From: Desulfuromonadaceae bacterium
GTDB lineage: Bacteria > Desulfobacterota > Desulfuromonadia > Desulfuromonadales > Geopsychrobacteraceae
NCBI GenBank assembly: GCA_030639985.1
Contig: DAOWKG010000129.1
Coordinates: 1 to 24,509, forward strand
Length of the DNA: 24,509 nucleotides
Direction of reading: 5' to 3'
In this document: piece after piece, positions 24,496 through 24,509 of the stretch
How the letters are laid out: each line of letters begins with the position of its first letter
How positions within the stretch are numbered: the first letter of the stretch is position 1
Translations under genes and position numbers: made by a program
Notes under the pieces: generated by a model
The model's database searches: none
What the model saw: the letters and a program-made list of their open reading frames with translations, nothing else
Told to the model about the DNA's origin: nothing

Positions 24496-24509
24496 ATGAT
24501 AGTAACCTA
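24496..24509 (+). CDS. pheT: Start of phenylalanyl-tRNA synthetase beta subunit (truncated by window)
   Basis: Only four full codons are visible, reading M-I-V-T, which fits the common PheT start (M-K/I-V-T-Y/L-x-W-L). An AAGGAT lies ten bases upstream, and the gene directly follows pheS as expected. The call depends mainly on synteny. Confidence 0.75.

Overview
The window is a stretch of core housekeeping chromosome from a Gram-negative bacterium. Three features support Gram-negative: the LptE outer-membrane lipoprotein, MurJ, and a proteobacterial-type FabH/FabD/FabG/AcpP/FabF cluster. The gene order (rpmF-plsX-fabHDG-acpP-fabF-rpiB-glyA-dCMP deaminase-nrdR-ribD-ribE-ribBA-ribH-nusB, then tRNA-Val-thrS-infC-rpmI-rplT-pheST) and the protein sequences resemble Desulfuromonadales/Geobacter-type Desulfobacterota. 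The DNA is rather AT-rich for that group. The taxon is inferred from remembered synteny and was not tested by a search.

Layout. (1) 1-1801: 3' end of leuS, lptE and holA on +, closed by a strong hairpin shared with the convergent rpsT. (2) 1823-5234: rpsT (-) and murJ (+) diverge from overlapping promoters; fxsA (-) and mazG (-) follow. (3) 5453-11786: a near-consensus promoter starts the yceD(DUF177)-rpmF-plsX-fabH-fabD-fabG-acpP cluster, which ends in a strong terminator; fabF lies just beyond it. (4) 11795-18502: rpiB, glyA, a ComEB-type dCMP deaminase, nrdR, then the complete riboflavin set ribD-ribE-ribBA-ribH and nusB, with several overlapping stop/start junctions. (5) 18532-24509: hom, tRNA-Val(GAC), thrS, infC, rpmI, rplT, a strong terminator, pheS and the first codons of pheT.

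The genes cover linked growth functions: membrane lipid initiation and elongation (plsX, fab genes, acpP), envelope export (lptE, murJ), one-carbon and nucleotide metabolism (glyA, dCMP deaminase, nrdR, mazG), flavin synthesis (rib), and translation (leuS, rpsT, rpmF, thrS, infC, rpmI, rplT, pheST, tRNA-Val). No gap between genes exceeds 300 bases. The two largest, 4283-4550 and 5235-5505, hold a DnaA-box-like site, a small hairpin and a promoter.

I found no mobile element, CRISPR array, defence locus, prophage or obviously novel gene system. The points worth a second look are regulatory or residue-level: a possible terminator/antiterminator switch between tRNA-Val and thrS, an AUA start for infC, a hairpin-rich rpmI-rplT spacer, a MazG with a decayed second domain, a His-to-Gln change at a metal-ligand position in RibBA, and hairpins placed just ahead of glyA, ribD and rpmF.
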